NCBI RefSeq assembly: GCF_000378405.1
Contig: NZ_KB899636.1
Location: forward strand, 1,430,209 to 1,494,208
From: Succinimonas amylolytica DSM 2873
GTDB lineage: Bacteria; Pseudomonadota; Gammaproteobacteria; Enterobacterales; Succinivibrionaceae
Direction: 5' to 3'
Length of the DNA stretch: 64,000 bases
Shown here: one piece after another, positions 54,751-63,859 of the stretch
Layout of the letters: each line of letters starts with the position of its first letter
Numbering within the stretch: the stretch's first letter is position 1
Position numbers and translations under genes: made by a program
Notes under the pieces: generated by a model
Database searches by the model: none
Told to the model about the DNA's origin: nothing
Seen by the model: the letters and a program-made list of their open reading frames with translations, nothing else

Positions 54751-54860
54751 TTTGGGTAATGCTGGGTAATGCTGGGTAATGCTGGGTAATGCTGGGTAAT
54801 GCTGGGTAATGCTGGGTAATGTTGGGTAATGCTGGGTAATGCTGGGTAATGTTGGGTAAT
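54751..54860. repeat. Tandem 10-bp repeat, 11 units
   Basis: Units of GCTGGGTAAT run without interruption. Two units have GTTGGGTAAT and the first is TTTGGGTAAT. The period equals roughly one helical turn. The array lies between two divergent genes (the epimerase-like gene leftward, an unidentified gene rightward), close to a KfrA-encoding operon. It could be translated in one frame as a proline-rich peptide, but no gene structure supports that. Confidence 0.85.
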
Positions 54861-54981
54861 GTGGAGTTCTGTAAGGCAGTGGTACATTCTAAAAATAATC
54901 AAAGATTGTTACAAATATGTCGGGGAAATTCATAGTAAGGAGTAAAATAAAACATGAATAACGTACAAGGGATTTTTATTG

Positions 54982-56694
54982 ATGGAAATGATTGCCGAAG
55001 ATCAAGAATGCATTCAGGAGTGTGTTATTAAGGAATGCTTTTATTTCACCAGCTTTTTGGAAAAGTTCAACAGTCTGGGAATGAGTATTCGGAAAAGCTT
55101 TCTGGAGCGGATTCCTGATTTTCAGTTTAATATGCTTCTTCCGGTATTTGAGACCAGAATTATAAAAAGAAAAAAACGGGATGTGATTATCTCCCTGAAA
55201 ATTACCCCGCTTTTCCGGGTGGTAGTGCTGGTTATGGACAATACCGGTTTTTTTCTGGATATAGATGCCGAGTACTATATAAACAAATGGGTCGACCGGG
55301 TTCCGGTGTATTCTGTCCCCGCCATGCTTCGGATGAAGCCGGAATCGGAACCGGAAAAGGTTCTCGGCTCGCATTTTCAGTTTCAGGGGGAGAATTCCCG
55401 GGGCTGCCTCTGGCTTAACTCCTCCTGCCTCCAGCTTATGAACCTCTATGCCGCATATTCCCTTAATGTTCTAATGCGGAAGATTCGGAGAGAGTTTACC
55501 CGTTTCCTGAAGAAGCGCAGTGCCGGAAGACCGGCGGACATGTCAGTATTCCTCTGTACCGATGATTTTCAGAATAATTTGCGGAATACTGTGAGTCCAG
55601 ATTCCTGGTTTCTCAGGAAGGATGTGGATGATTTCAGAAGAAAGCAGTCTGAATGGACGAACAGTTTAAAACGCCGGGAATTTCGGGGCATTTTTTCCGG
55701 ACTTGCGGAGATAACAGCCACGGAAATACAGAAAGTTTTTCAGAATGAGGACATCCGTGATGTATACGGTCTGATTTCCGGGGAACTTTGCAAGGCAGTT
55801 TCCGCTAGTGCCTCTGGAACGGCCAGAAAGACAGGCGGGGCGCAGCTGACATGCTTCAGAAGAGTTGCGGAAGTGCTCCGGAAGGATTTATCCGACAATG
55901 ACGTCCGGCCGGTGTTGCTGGTTTTTTCCGCTCCGGAAGAGGTATCCCGCATGGAGGATTATTTCAGCAGGAGCCCGGAACTCAAAAGGAGGTTTTTTTT
56001 AAGTGATCCGGCAAACCTGCTCCGGATAGCAGGAAGACGGCTTGGTATTCTGTTTCAGGATGAGCCGGATCAGTTTCAGGACTGCTTTATGCGCGGTTTT
56101 CATGCTGGGGCCGATTTAATGGCTGTAAGTCTTCCTGCCGACTGTACCGGTAATTCTCGGATTGCTGACAATTTCAATCCCCGTTTCCTGAGAGCTTCTT
56201 ATATTCAGGAGATTCTGGATGGCGGGTTTTTCGAAAATCCCGAAGATTATACGTTTTCGGAGCGGGTAACCTCGGAAGAGAATCTGCCCTGGAGTCCTGG
56301 TCTGTTCCTGGAAATCGTGCGGGAGTACTGCGTTAAAAAACGGGAGCTCCGGCTTTGGGACTACCGTGAGCTTTTGAATATTGAAACCATGGCACTGAAA
56401 TCGCCGCAGCTCTTCAGAGTGCGGATTCCGGGAGCCGATGCGGGATCGGTTTATGCCGCAAAACAGACGTTCCTGGAATGTCTCCAAAAGAGTTTTGAAA
56501 TCAGGGATTCCGGAATTAAGGTGAATTCCCACGTCTTTGAAATCTCCCTCAAACGAAAACCGGTTTACAGCAGAATAATCTGTATGAGACCAGACAGAAT
56601 GAGCATTTCAGAATTACGTTTTCTGTGTGCCCTGGCAGGGGATGAGAGTCGGGTTCACGGTATTACCTGGCAATCAGAAAATCAGGTATCCTGA
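54982..56694 (+). CDS. Protein of unknown function, divergent from the KfrA/GalM operon
   Basis: A 570-residue protein with no signal peptide, membrane helix or motif that I recognise. It is rich in Arg, Phe, Leu and Glu and looks globular and mostly helical. A hydrophobic beta-like patch (ITPLFRVVVLVMDNTGFFLDID, about 70-95) and segments such as VRPVLLVFSAPEEVSRMEDYF recall alpha/beta folds. The ATG at 54982 has AAGGGA about 10 nt upstream. It reads away from the 10-bp repeat array, so its promoter probably lies beside it. Confidence 0.65.
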   Translation: MEMIAEDQECIQECVIKECFYFTSFLEKFNSLGMSIRKSFLERIPDFQFNMLLPVFETRIIKRKKRDVIISLKITPLFRVVVLVMDNTGFFLDIDAEYYINKWVDRVPVYSVPAMLRMKPESEPEKVLGSHFQFQGENSRGCLWLNSSCLQLMNLYAAYSLNVLMRKIRREFTRFLKKRSAGRPADMSVFLCTDDFQNNLRNTVSPDSWFLRKDVDDFRRKQSEWTNSLKRREFRGIFSGLAEITATEIQKVFQNEDIRDVYGLISGELCKAVSASASGTARKTGGAQLTCFRRVAEVLRKDLSDNDVRPVLLVFSAPEEVSRMEDYFSRSPELKRRFFLSDPANLLRIAGRRLGILFQDEPDQFQDCFMRGFHAGADLMAVSLPADCTGNSRIADNFNPRFLRASYIQEILDGGFFENPEDYTFSERVTSEENLPWSPGLFLEIVREYCVKKRELRLWDYRELLNIETMALKSPQLFRVRIPGADAGSVYAAKQTFLECLQKSFEIRDSGIKVNSHVFEISLKRKPVYSRIICMRPDRMSISELRFLCALAGDESRVHGITWQSENQVS

Positions 56695-56774
56695 AGCCCT
56701 GGGGCAATCTTTTGCGTTGCCTTTAGGAATTGCGGTGTTTCTGGCGTCATTCAGTAATGGTGCCGGTCACAAAC

Positions 56775-56808
56775 AAAAAACCGGAATCGCAGCGGACTCC
56801 GGTTTTTT
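56775..56808. terminator. Bidirectional terminator between the unidentified gene and minE
   Basis: An 11-bp stem, AAAAAACCGGA with TCCGGTTTTTT, around a 12-nt loop. It provides a T-run on both strands and lies between convergent genes. Confidence 0.8.
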
Positions 56809-56835
56809 CAGGATACGAAACCTCAACACAAATTT

Positions 56836-57198
56836 TCAGGATTTTGCTTCCTCAGTTTCGGTTATCGGCTTGATGCTGTTGATTTCCTCTTCGGTGGAAT
56901 AATGATCGTGAACTCCGCTGGGAATAGTGCCGTCGTACTGCGGATCCAAAGATACGGAAACTTCCATCATTGAAGTTTCATTCTGCTGAGACACGTTAAC
57001 CTGAACCTGATCATCATTGATCTGCACATATTTCTTAATTGCGGCAAGAATGTCCATTTTGAGCTGGGGCAGGAAATCGGGACCGCTACGGTTTTCGCGA
57101 TCATGAACAAGAATAACCTGAAGGCGATCTTTTAGAATTTTTGCCGACTGCTGGTTATCCTTCTTTTTGTTAGAAAACAAGTCACTTAGCCAAGACAT
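56836..57198 (-). CDS. minE: Cell division topological specificity factor MinE
   Basis: A 120-residue MinE, compared with 88 in E. coli. The N-terminus MSWLSDLFSNKKK is the membrane-targeting helix. AKILKDRLQVILVHDR, the MinD-contact helix, follows at about 20-35. The rest folds as the dimer domain (DILAAIKKYV, VNVSQQ, MEVSVSLD). The C-terminal 30 residues are acidic and beyond the conserved part. It is the last gene of the minC-minD-minE operon, here read leftward. Confidence 0.94.
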   Translation of the reverse strand: MSWLSDLFSNKKKDNQQSAKILKDRLQVILVHDRENRSGPDFLPQLKMDILAAIKKYVQINDDQVQVNVSQQNETSMMEVSVSLDPQYDGTIPSGVHDHYSTEEEINSIKPITETEEAKS

Positions 57199-57219
57199 GA
57201 TATTTTCCCTTTCCAGTTG

Positions 57220-58143
57220 TTACATTTTTTTGCCAAAAAGTCTCTTCCACAGTCCTTTCTTTGGAGCGGTGATGAAACGGAACGGAATATCTGTGCTGCC
57301 AAGAAGACGCTGCACGGTGTCCATATATGCCATTCCGGCTTCGGATTCCTCGTCGTAGACAATGGGCTTCCCGGAATTGGAAGCCTTAAGTACCGAAGGG
57401 GACTCTGGAATAACGCCGATGAGCTGGATGCTCAGCAGATCCACCACGTCATCCTTGCTCAGCATCTCTTCCTTTTCGACTCTTTCCGGAGAGTATCTGG
57501 TAAGGAGCAGGTACGGTTTAATGGGATCAAGATTGTATTCGGCGCGACGGCTCTTGGAATCAAGAATGCCGATAATGCGGTCCGAATCTCGTACTGATGA
57601 TATTTCGGGATTAGTAGTAACAATCGCCACATCTGCAAAGTACAGAGCCATCAGAGCACCGGTTTCAATGCCTGCCGGGGAGTCGCAGATGATATATTCA
57701 AAACCCATGTTATCAAGCTCGTGCAGAACCCTTGCTACCCCTTCCTTGGTCAGAGCATCCTTGTCTCTGGTCTGTGAAGCCGGCAGAATAAAAAGGTTTT
57801 CGCAGTTTCTGTCCTTGATAAGAGCCTGGTTAAGAGCGGCTTCTTTGCGGATTACATTTACCAGATCATAGACTACTCTTCTTTCGCAGCCCATTATCAG
57901 ATCCAGATTACGCAGACCTACGTCAAAATCGATAACGCAGGTTTTATGGCCTTCCAGGGCAAGTCCGGAGCTAATAGCGGCGCTGGAGGTTGTCTTGCCG
58001 ACGCCACCCTTTCCGGAAGTCACCACGAAAATTCTGGCATTGAAGCCGGTTCTGTAGTCAGGATGAGCCGCATCGGCTGAACTAACTTCCTGAAGGGCTG
58101 AATCAGCAACCTGATCCTCGGTATTGGTATTATTTTCTGCCAT
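57220..58143 (-). CDS. minD: Septum site-determining ATPase MinD
   Basis: A 307-residue deviant Walker ATPase. KGGVGKTT lies at about residues 43-50 and the C-terminal amphipathic helix (LWKRLFGKKM) is the membrane anchor. Typical MinD begins directly before VTSGKGGVGKTT, so this one carries about 35 extra N-terminal residues (MAENNTNTEDQVADSALQEV...). No in-frame start codon just upstream of ARIFVVTSG would give the short form, and AAGAGG precedes the long-form ATG. It lies 21 bp upstream of minE. Confidence 0.95.
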   Translation of the reverse strand: MAENNTNTEDQVADSALQEVSSADAAHPDYRTGFNARIFVVTSGKGGVGKTTSSAAISSGLALEGHKTCVIDFDVGLRNLDLIMGCERRVVYDLVNVIRKEAALNQALIKDRNCENLFILPASQTRDKDALTKEGVARVLHELDNMGFEYIICDSPAGIETGALMALYFADVAIVTTNPEISSVRDSDRIIGILDSKSRRAEYNLDPIKPYLLLTRYSPERVEKEEMLSKDDVVDLLSIQLIGVIPESPSVLKASNSGKPIVYDEESEAGMAYMDTVQRLLGSTDIPFRFITAPKKGLWKRLFGKKM

Positions 58144-58180
58144 TTAACGCAAAATTCCTCTTAAAAAACGGGAACACCAG

Positions 58181-58969
58181 TTAAAAACTCTGTTCCTCAA
58201 AACTGAATCCTTCTCCGTTCAGACGCACCAGCACAGAACGTCCGAGATACTTCTCGGGGATGTCGTCCATGGTGCAGAACACCCCTGCTATGGAAACCAG
58301 CTGCGGCTGGAAGTTTGTGCAGAAGATTACAGATGTCTTGTCTCCGCTTCTTCCGGCCATCAGTCTGCCGCGCATGGCTCCGAAAATAAAGATGCTGTTG
58401 TCTGCGGAAACATCAGCGCCGTAACCAACATTTCCTATGACGGTAAGGCTGTTGTTTCTGGCATAAAACTGCTTACCGTTCCTGATGTTGCCGGTAATGG
58501 TATAGCTTTTCGGCGCATTTGTTTCTGCGTCGGTTCTGCATGTTTCGGAGCCGGCCTCAGATCCTGCTTTGTCATTTTCCGTGTTTTCGGTATTGGTATT
58601 CTGTGCGGATGCCTGATCCTGCTCAGCATTCTGGCGTTCGGCCTGTATCTCCGACTGAGTCTTAAAAGGGGAGACAATAACGTGACCGCGGTTCCGCAGC
58701 GCTTCATCCGTGTCCCTGTTTCCGGTTTCCATGATGCCCGTGCATCTGAAGCCTTTGTCCGAGACGGTTTTCAGAAGGCTTTCCGCTAGGTCGGGATCGT
58801 CAGCTGCCACGAGACTGCAGTCAAGCACCAGGGGAGTCGTTTTAATCCAGAGCGCAATGTTCTCATACTTGGCACTGTTTTCCAGAAAAGACAGAATTTC
58901 TTCAGTATCTGCAGTGTCCAGATTCAGCACGGTTCCCTTAAAATTGCCGTTCTTGAATGCAATTGCCAT
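58181..58969 (-). CDS. minC: Septum site-determining protein MinC
   Basis: A 262-residue inhibitor of FtsZ ring formation. The N-terminal domain (about 1-105) contacts FtsZ. A long low-complexity linker (about 110-155, rich in Ala, Glu, Asn, Thr) joins it to the C-terminal beta-helix domain (about 156-240), where NGKQFYARNNSLTVIGNVGYGADVSAD and LMAGRSGDK are typical MinC_C. It is the first gene of minCDE; minD begins 37 bp on. Confidence 0.93.
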   Translation of the reverse strand: MAIAFKNGNFKGTVLNLDTADTEEILSFLENSAKYENIALWIKTTPLVLDCSLVAADDPDLAESLLKTVSDKGFRCTGIMETGNRDTDEALRNRGHVIVSPFKTQSEIQAERQNAEQDQASAQNTNTENTENDKAGSEAGSETCRTDAETNAPKSYTITGNIRNGKQFYARNNSLTVIGNVGYGADVSADNSIFIFGAMRGRLMAGRSGDKTSVIFCTNFQPQLVSIAGVFCTMDDIPEKYLGRSVLVRLNGEGFSFEEQSF

Positions 58970-59001
58970 CCGGCCCTCCCAGGAATGGATAAAACGGGTG
59001 A

Positions 59002-59031
59002 ATTATAGCCTATAATCCGGTGATAGATCAA
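59002..59031 (-). promoter_or_regulatory. Back-to-back -10 elements for minC (minus) and ycgL (plus)
   Basis: ATTATAG-C-CTATAAT at 59002-59016 is a 15-bp palindrome that supplies TATAAT on each strand. The minus-strand -10 (59002-59007) has TTGATC 18 bp away (59026-59031). The two promoters would compete for polymerase. Confidence 0.45.
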
Positions 59032-59239
59032 ATTGCACCTCCGGGGATTTTGAGGAGGTGCCGGGCATTTTTGCAAATTGTTTCGGGGGGAGTCCCCCTT
59101 AAATCCTGTCCGGAGGTTGCAATATTGCCGCAAAGGTCTTACATTGCCGCTGAACGGTTTAGACAGAGTCGGAAAATCGGAACAAAGCGAGCTGACGGTT
59201 CTGGTATTTCCGGAATTTCGGATTTTTAGGAGTATTGTC

Positions 59240-59521
59240 ATGGAATGTCTGATTTACAGAGCTTATACTGCGGAGCTTCGTCCGGTGTACCTATATCTCA
59301 AGGATCGGGAGGCTCTGGACCAGGTTCCTCAGGAAGTCAAAAAGAAACTCCGGAAGCTGGAATACAGCTTTACGTTTGATTTGTCTCCGGAGCGTTATCT
59401 GGAAAGAGTGTCCGCTCGCGACGTAATGACTGCTCTGGAAGAGAAGGGCTGGTTTATCCGTGTTGACAGCAACACATCAGAAAACCTTCTGGAGGAACTC
59501 AGGCGTTCCAGTCAGAGGTAA
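59240..59521 (+). CDS. ycgL: YcgL-domain protein
   Basis: A 93-residue member of the YcgL family, small cytoplasmic proteins of gammaproteobacteria with unknown function. YRAYTAELRPVYLYLKD and LPERYLERVSARDVM-like segments are visible (here LSPERYLERVSARDVM). It lies divergently from minC, as in many gammaproteobacteria. The ATG has AGGAG at 59228-59232. A longer in-frame opening upstream would overlap the promoter region and is rejected. Confidence 0.88.
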   Translation: MECLIYRAYTAELRPVYLYLKDREALDQVPQEVKKKLRKLEYSFTFDLSPERYLERVSARDVMTALEEKGWFIRVDSNTSENLLEELRRSSQR

Positions 59522-59559
59522 AAGCCGCCGGGGACATTTTCCGGCAGTCTGTTTCCGCC

Positions 59560-60216
59560 TCAGTTCAGTAGCTGTTTCATATAGGAGAGACTGGGATTGT
59601 CCTTCTTTTCATTTCCGATAGAAGTTTCCGGGCCGTGTCCGGAAAGCACCTTTACAGTGTCAGGGAGCCGGAACAGCTTCCGGGTGATGCTGTCTACCAG
59701 ATCCCGGGCATTGCCTCTCGGAAAATCAGTGCGTCCCACGGATCCCGCAAAAAGAGTATCCCCGGACAGCAGGAGTCCGCTTTTTTCAAGATAGTAGCAG
59801 ACTCCGCCCGGAGTATGTCCCGGAGTGTGAATAACCCGGACTGTCTCGTTAAGGCCGAGATCCAGCTCTTCATTGTCGGAAACCCATCTGTCTGGTACAA
59901 AGTTTTCTACCGGAGGGAGTCCCAGCATCTGCCCCTGGTGGCACATACCTTCCAGAAGAAAGGAGTCTCCCTTTTCCGGACCGACGATGTCAATATTGAG
60001 AATCCTGGAGAGTTCTGGAGCTCCTCCGGCATGATCCTGATGGCCATGGGTGAGAAGAATGGCCGTTGGACTCAGACGAAGCCTGTCCAGCTCCAGCGAT
60101 AGTTCGCGTGCAGAATCGCCAGGATCTACAATGACGGCATTGTTGTTGTCAGAACAGAAAACAATGCGGCAGTTTTGCTGAAACGGCGACACTCCGTAGG
60201 TGAGATATTGAATCAT
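59560..60216 (-). CDS. MBL-fold hydrolase (YcbL / glyoxalase II-like)
   Basis: A 218-residue metallo-beta-lactamase-fold hydrolase. THGHQDHAGG carries the metal-binding HxHxDH. HTPGHTPGGVCYYLE, LLSGDTLFAGSVGRTDF and LSGHGPETSIGNEKK complete the type II glyoxalase-like pattern of YcbL proteins. It likely hydrolyses a thioester such as S-lactoylglutathione or a similar adduct. The single-domain length lacks the C-terminal substrate domain of true GloB. It lies downstream of rlmI on the same strand. Confidence 0.87.
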   Translation of the reverse strand: MIQYLTYGVSPFQQNCRIVFCSDNNNAVIVDPGDSARELSLELDRLRLSPTAILLTHGHQDHAGGAPELSRILNIDIVGPEKGDSFLLEGMCHQGQMLGLPPVENFVPDRWVSDNEELDLGLNETVRVIHTPGHTPGGVCYYLEKSGLLLSGDTLFAGSVGRTDFPRGNARDLVDSITRKLFRLPDTVKVLSGHGPETSIGNEKKDNPSLSYMKQLLN

Positions 60217-60292
60217 GATTCCTCCTTGACGGCAGAACAGCAGGGGCGGAAATCCGGCGGTAAGAGCCGGAAATTCCGTGTGTTTTTCAGAA

Positions 60293-61537
60293 TCAGTTTA
60301 CTCTGACAACCAGCCCTTTGAGGTACAGGCCCTCGGGGAACGGAAGAGCTACCGGATGATCACCGGCCTGGGTGAGGTATTCTATTATCTGTCCTTCGCG
60401 GCCGGCATCAAGCAGGGCATCGGCCACCACTTTCTGAAAGAGATCCGGTGTCATGTGTCCGGAACAGGAATAGGTCATCAGAATGCCGCCGGGATTCAGA
60501 AGTGAGGCTGCCAGCATATTGATATCCTTGTAGCCCCGGCAGGCCTTTTGCAGCTGACTCTGGCTTTCGGCAAACTTGGGAGGATCCAGAACAATTACGT
60601 CGAACTTTTTCTTTTCGTCCCGGGCTTTCCGCAGGTATTCAAAGACATCCGCCCTGACAAAACGGCAACGTCCGGGATCCAGATGGTTAAGAACCACGTT
60701 TTCCTTCGCAATGGAAAGAGCTGCTCCTGAGACATCAACATTGACCACTGATTTGGCACGGCCTCTGAGGGCATACAGAGAAAATCCCCCGGTATAGGAA
60801 AAGCAGTTCAGCACGTCCTTGCTGCGGCAGTATTTTTCGAGGGCGGCCCGGTTGTCTCGCTGATCCAGGTAGAAACCGGTCTTGTGGCCGTTTTCCACAT
60901 CCACCAGGATCTTCATGCCGGCGTTTTCGGAAATGGTCACCGGCTGCGGAGGGAGCTCTCCTTTAAGCATTCCCTTGCGTTCAGTCAGGCCTTCCTTTTT
61001 GCGTACGGCCTCGTCGGATCTCTCATAAATGACGTCATCCGGGAAGATTTTCTCCAGAGCTTTTCTGATGTCCTGAAGATGGAATTCCGTGCCGGCGGAA
61101 AGAATTTTGACCACCAGAATTCCGTTATAGCGGTCAATGATGAGCCCCGGCAGGAAATCAGATTCGGCATCAATGACTCTGACGGCACTTACTGCGGTTC
61201 TTTCTATGAGCTTCTGGCGGCTTTCCCAGGCCTGGCGGATTCTTCCTTCAAAAAAAGCGGCATCGATTTTTTCATCCGGGTTAAAACTCCAGACCCGGCC
61301 GCGGATCTGGGATTCCGGGGAGTAGGAGGCAGTAGCCAGAAAATTTCCGGCACTGTCCTTTACGGTAATATCCCCGCCTTTTTCAGGAGGATCCTTTACC
61401 TCCTTTACACCCTTGGAGAAGATCCAGGGGTGTTTTCTTAAAAGTGATTTTTCCCTTCCCGGGTGGAGAATCATAATTCCTGGCATAAACGTGTCCTGAC
61501 TGTGCTTGATAATTTGAATGGCAAAGATCTGCCTCAC
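60293..61537 (-). CDS. rlmI: 23S rRNA (cytosine-1962-C5)-methyltransferase RlmI
   Basis: A 414-residue class I SAM methyltransferase with an N-terminal PUA domain (about 20-95, HPGREKSLLRKHPWIFSKGV) and a central RlmI domain. The SAM-binding core is VLNCFSYTGGFSLYA; VIVLDPPKFAESQSQ and YSCSGHMTPDLFQ hold the catalytic residues. The start is a GTG at 61537 with a clear CAGGAGGG six bases upstream; the internal ATG at 61486 has a weaker site. If GTG is right, the protein has about 18 residues more than the E. coli enzyme. Confidence 0.93.
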   Translation of the reverse strand: MRQIFAIQIIKHSQDTFMPGIMILHPGREKSLLRKHPWIFSKGVKEVKDPPEKGGDITVKDSAGNFLATASYSPESQIRGRVWSFNPDEKIDAAFFEGRIRQAWESRQKLIERTAVSAVRVIDAESDFLPGLIIDRYNGILVVKILSAGTEFHLQDIRKALEKIFPDDVIYERSDEAVRKKEGLTERKGMLKGELPPQPVTISENAGMKILVDVENGHKTGFYLDQRDNRAALEKYCRSKDVLNCFSYTGGFSLYALRGRAKSVVNVDVSGAALSIAKENVVLNHLDPGRCRFVRADVFEYLRKARDEKKKFDVIVLDPPKFAESQSQLQKACRGYKDINMLAASLLNPGGILMTYSCSGHMTPDLFQKVVADALLDAGREGQIIEYLTQAGDHPVALPFPEGLYLKGLVVRVN

Positions 61538-62185
61538 AGGGATCCCTCCTGCCTTTATAAACAGAGTGTTTTAGGCACAGGGGCCGGTATTCATCCGGCG
61601 GCAGTTCAGATCCTGATGTCAAAAAGCTTTTCTTCTGTAAATCATATCAAAAAGCCGGGAATCATAGAAACGATTGCTGAGAAAAACATTGAAACTGTGG
61701 TGATGGCAGAACAATGTGATACAGATGGTGTCTGATAATAACGGTGAACAATATAAGTGCACAAACAAATCAAATGCAAGAACACGTATATTTTTATAAT
61801 CTGTCTGGAAGGCCTGAGATTTCGTGTTTCGGCATTTTTATTTTTAGGAGGTTACTTTATCATGGTTTAAACCGGAGGTATCGGAGGGATTCCTGTTTAT
61901 GATAAATCGGATTTCAGATGTATCTGAGATGAGGGATCTCGCATATTCCAGAAAAAACAGCCCTGGTTTTGGTGCTGTACAGTGTTTCTGAGGTAATCCC
62001 GCAGGGTTAACTGGAAGGAAGTACCTTTGTATTAGTCAGGGCCGCACCGGGGAGCAGAACATAAATGCCATGTTTTTCTGATAGCCTGGCCCTTAGACTG
62101 ATAGGAGAGATTCCATGGTTCTGCGCTTTCTTCTGAAAAGCTATATCCTCTGTTTCCACTGCTTTTTGTTATTCATCACTATTTG
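61538..62185. other. Intergenic region with no gene recognised
   Basis: About 650 bases between rlmI and the zinc-ribbon protein gene. I find no ribosome-binding-site-supported frame, RNA structure or repeat on either strand. Confidence 0.45.
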
Positions 62186-63754
62186 TTACCATTTATCACC
62201 ATTCCGGCCGCGGCTCCGGGGAATAAATCCAAACCCGGACAGCGGCAGGGGCCAGGACATTTTCCGTTTCAGTGATATATAGGTCTTCAAATACTTTTCC
62301 GAGCGGGACAGCACCTTGCTTTCCGCTTTGTTCAGATAGGCGCCGGCATCCTCCCGCAGGGCTATCTCTCTCTTCCGGCGCTGTCTTCTTACCCGATGAC
62401 GGAGGGCTGCATATGCCAGAAATCCTGTCAGTGCCGGTCCTGTAAGATAAAGATACATGGAGCTTTTCAGCACCCATAGATTATCCCGGATGATGCAGGT
62501 CAATAGGAGATATGCCATAAGAAGCAGAGTTATCGCGGCGGAAACTTTCAAAATTATGTAATAGCGTTTATTAGTAATATACCAGAAATAGCGGATGGGC
62601 AGCATCTCTCCGGTAATCACTGCCAGAAACGGCAGTACTGCATACCACATGCTCATATACTCGTCATAGAACCTGGCCACCTCGCCAAGATCCAGAGGAG
62701 CCAGGTACAAATCCCGGAGAATCAGCGGCAGGGCACTCACGAGACCGAATATCATGGAGATCCCCAGTATGCGTTTCAGATCCGTCGGAATCTCACCGGT
62801 GAGGCGTCCGGTTTCACCGTTCATGGCATAATTATAGGTTCGTCCCTGCCAGAAGGCCTTCATGGTCCATACCGGATAAAGAGCATAGCTGATCTCGGTG
62901 CTCCTAACATCCGGTTCTTCACAGATAACGTGGAGATTATCGCAGTTATCTCCGGCGATGAACTTCCGTGAGGAGGCGATTACCCGGGCCTTAATAGCCG
63001 GATAGCTGCCTTTGGCGTTGATGTCAAAGATTCTGGCGTCCAGACCGGAAAGATACCCGAAATGAAAGGGAACTCCCGTCTCGGGATGGAAGGGCTCCAG
63101 TGACTGGGTTACCGCGGCGGGAATCGAGGCGGATCCGTCCTGAGGCACCCCCTGAAACGTCAGGGAGGCCGCACCGGTGCAGTCATAGACATTATGGAAG
63201 AAAAGGTGCAGGTTTCCTGTAACCTGCTCCGTCTTCATAGTAATGCTGTTCGAAACCCGCACATCATAGATCCAGAAGGGAATGTAGCAGGCATGAATGC
63301 TTTCCGGCCTGGCGGTACTGGCGAATTCCTCCGGAACAAACAGGCTCTCCTTCAGGATTCTGTGAAAGGCCTCCAGGAAAAACTTCCGATCCTTTTTGAA
63401 GGGAATGAGGAAATCCGGCTCCGACTGATCCCGGATCTTGTCGGAAAATACGATGGAATTGCCGCAGAACGGACAGGCATCCGAGGCTCCCAAAGCTCCG
63501 GGACGGACAATACCTCCGCAGGAACGGCAGGCATAGGTGCGATTGAGAGACTCCCTTTTTTCCCGATACTCCATAATCCGGTCAGCGGCTTCGGTAAGAC
63601 TGACGTTATGACTGGCCGCTTTCAAAACAATATCATCGTATTCCGGAATGGTGAGTACCTTATCACAGCTCTCGCAGACGAGGGCCTGCTTTTCAATTCC
63701 GAAAATCATATTTCCGGAACAGCAGGGGCAGCGCGAATGCTCGGGAATATTCAT
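62186..63754 (-). CDS. Zinc-ribbon membrane protein (TFIIB-type zinc-ribbon-like family)
   Basis: A 522-residue protein. Two zinc-ribbon-like Cys pairs open it (CPCCSG with CESC, about 9-34; CRSCGG with CPFCGN, about 77-97). A large soluble domain follows (about 110-335), including FLIPFKKDRKFFLEAFH and IPFWIYDVRV. Four or five membrane helices lie at about 340-455, and the C-terminus is basic. Its domain order matches the group often labelled TFIIB-type zinc-ribbon-containing protein in gut bacteria, of unknown function. GAGAAGGAGAAGGAT precedes the ATG. Confidence 0.75.
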   Translation of the reverse strand: MNIPEHSRCPCCSGNMIFGIEKQALVCESCDKVLTIPEYDDIVLKAASHNVSLTEAADRIMEYREKRESLNRTYACRSCGGIVRPGALGASDACPFCGNSIVFSDKIRDQSEPDFLIPFKKDRKFFLEAFHRILKESLFVPEEFASTARPESIHACYIPFWIYDVRVSNSITMKTEQVTGNLHLFFHNVYDCTGAASLTFQGVPQDGSASIPAAVTQSLEPFHPETGVPFHFGYLSGLDARIFDINAKGSYPAIKARVIASSRKFIAGDNCDNLHVICEEPDVRSTEISYALYPVWTMKAFWQGRTYNYAMNGETGRLTGEIPTDLKRILGISMIFGLVSALPLILRDLYLAPLDLGEVARFYDEYMSMWYAVLPFLAVITGEMLPIRYFWYITNKRYYIILKVSAAITLLLMAYLLLTCIIRDNLWVLKSSMYLYLTGPALTGFLAYAALRHRVRRQRRKREIALREDAGAYLNKAESKVLSRSEKYLKTYISLKRKMSWPLPLSGFGFIPRSRGRNGDKW

Positions 63755-63859
63755 ATCCTTCTCCTTCTCAGCCTTATAATCTGGCTTTCCTCTCCGTCCC
63801 TTTTCTTTTTGCCGACGGCCGCCTGCTTTCTCTATTTATTTTCAGGAGATCAGTACGGT

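Noticed and set aside
54751-54860. CRISPR array
   Set aside because: The repeats are 10 bp, contiguous and without spacers, and no cas genes are present.
54663-54902. Minus-strand open frame with a Pro/His/Tyr repeat
   Set aside because: It is produced by the 10-bp tandem array; it has no start signal and no conserved composition outside the repeat.
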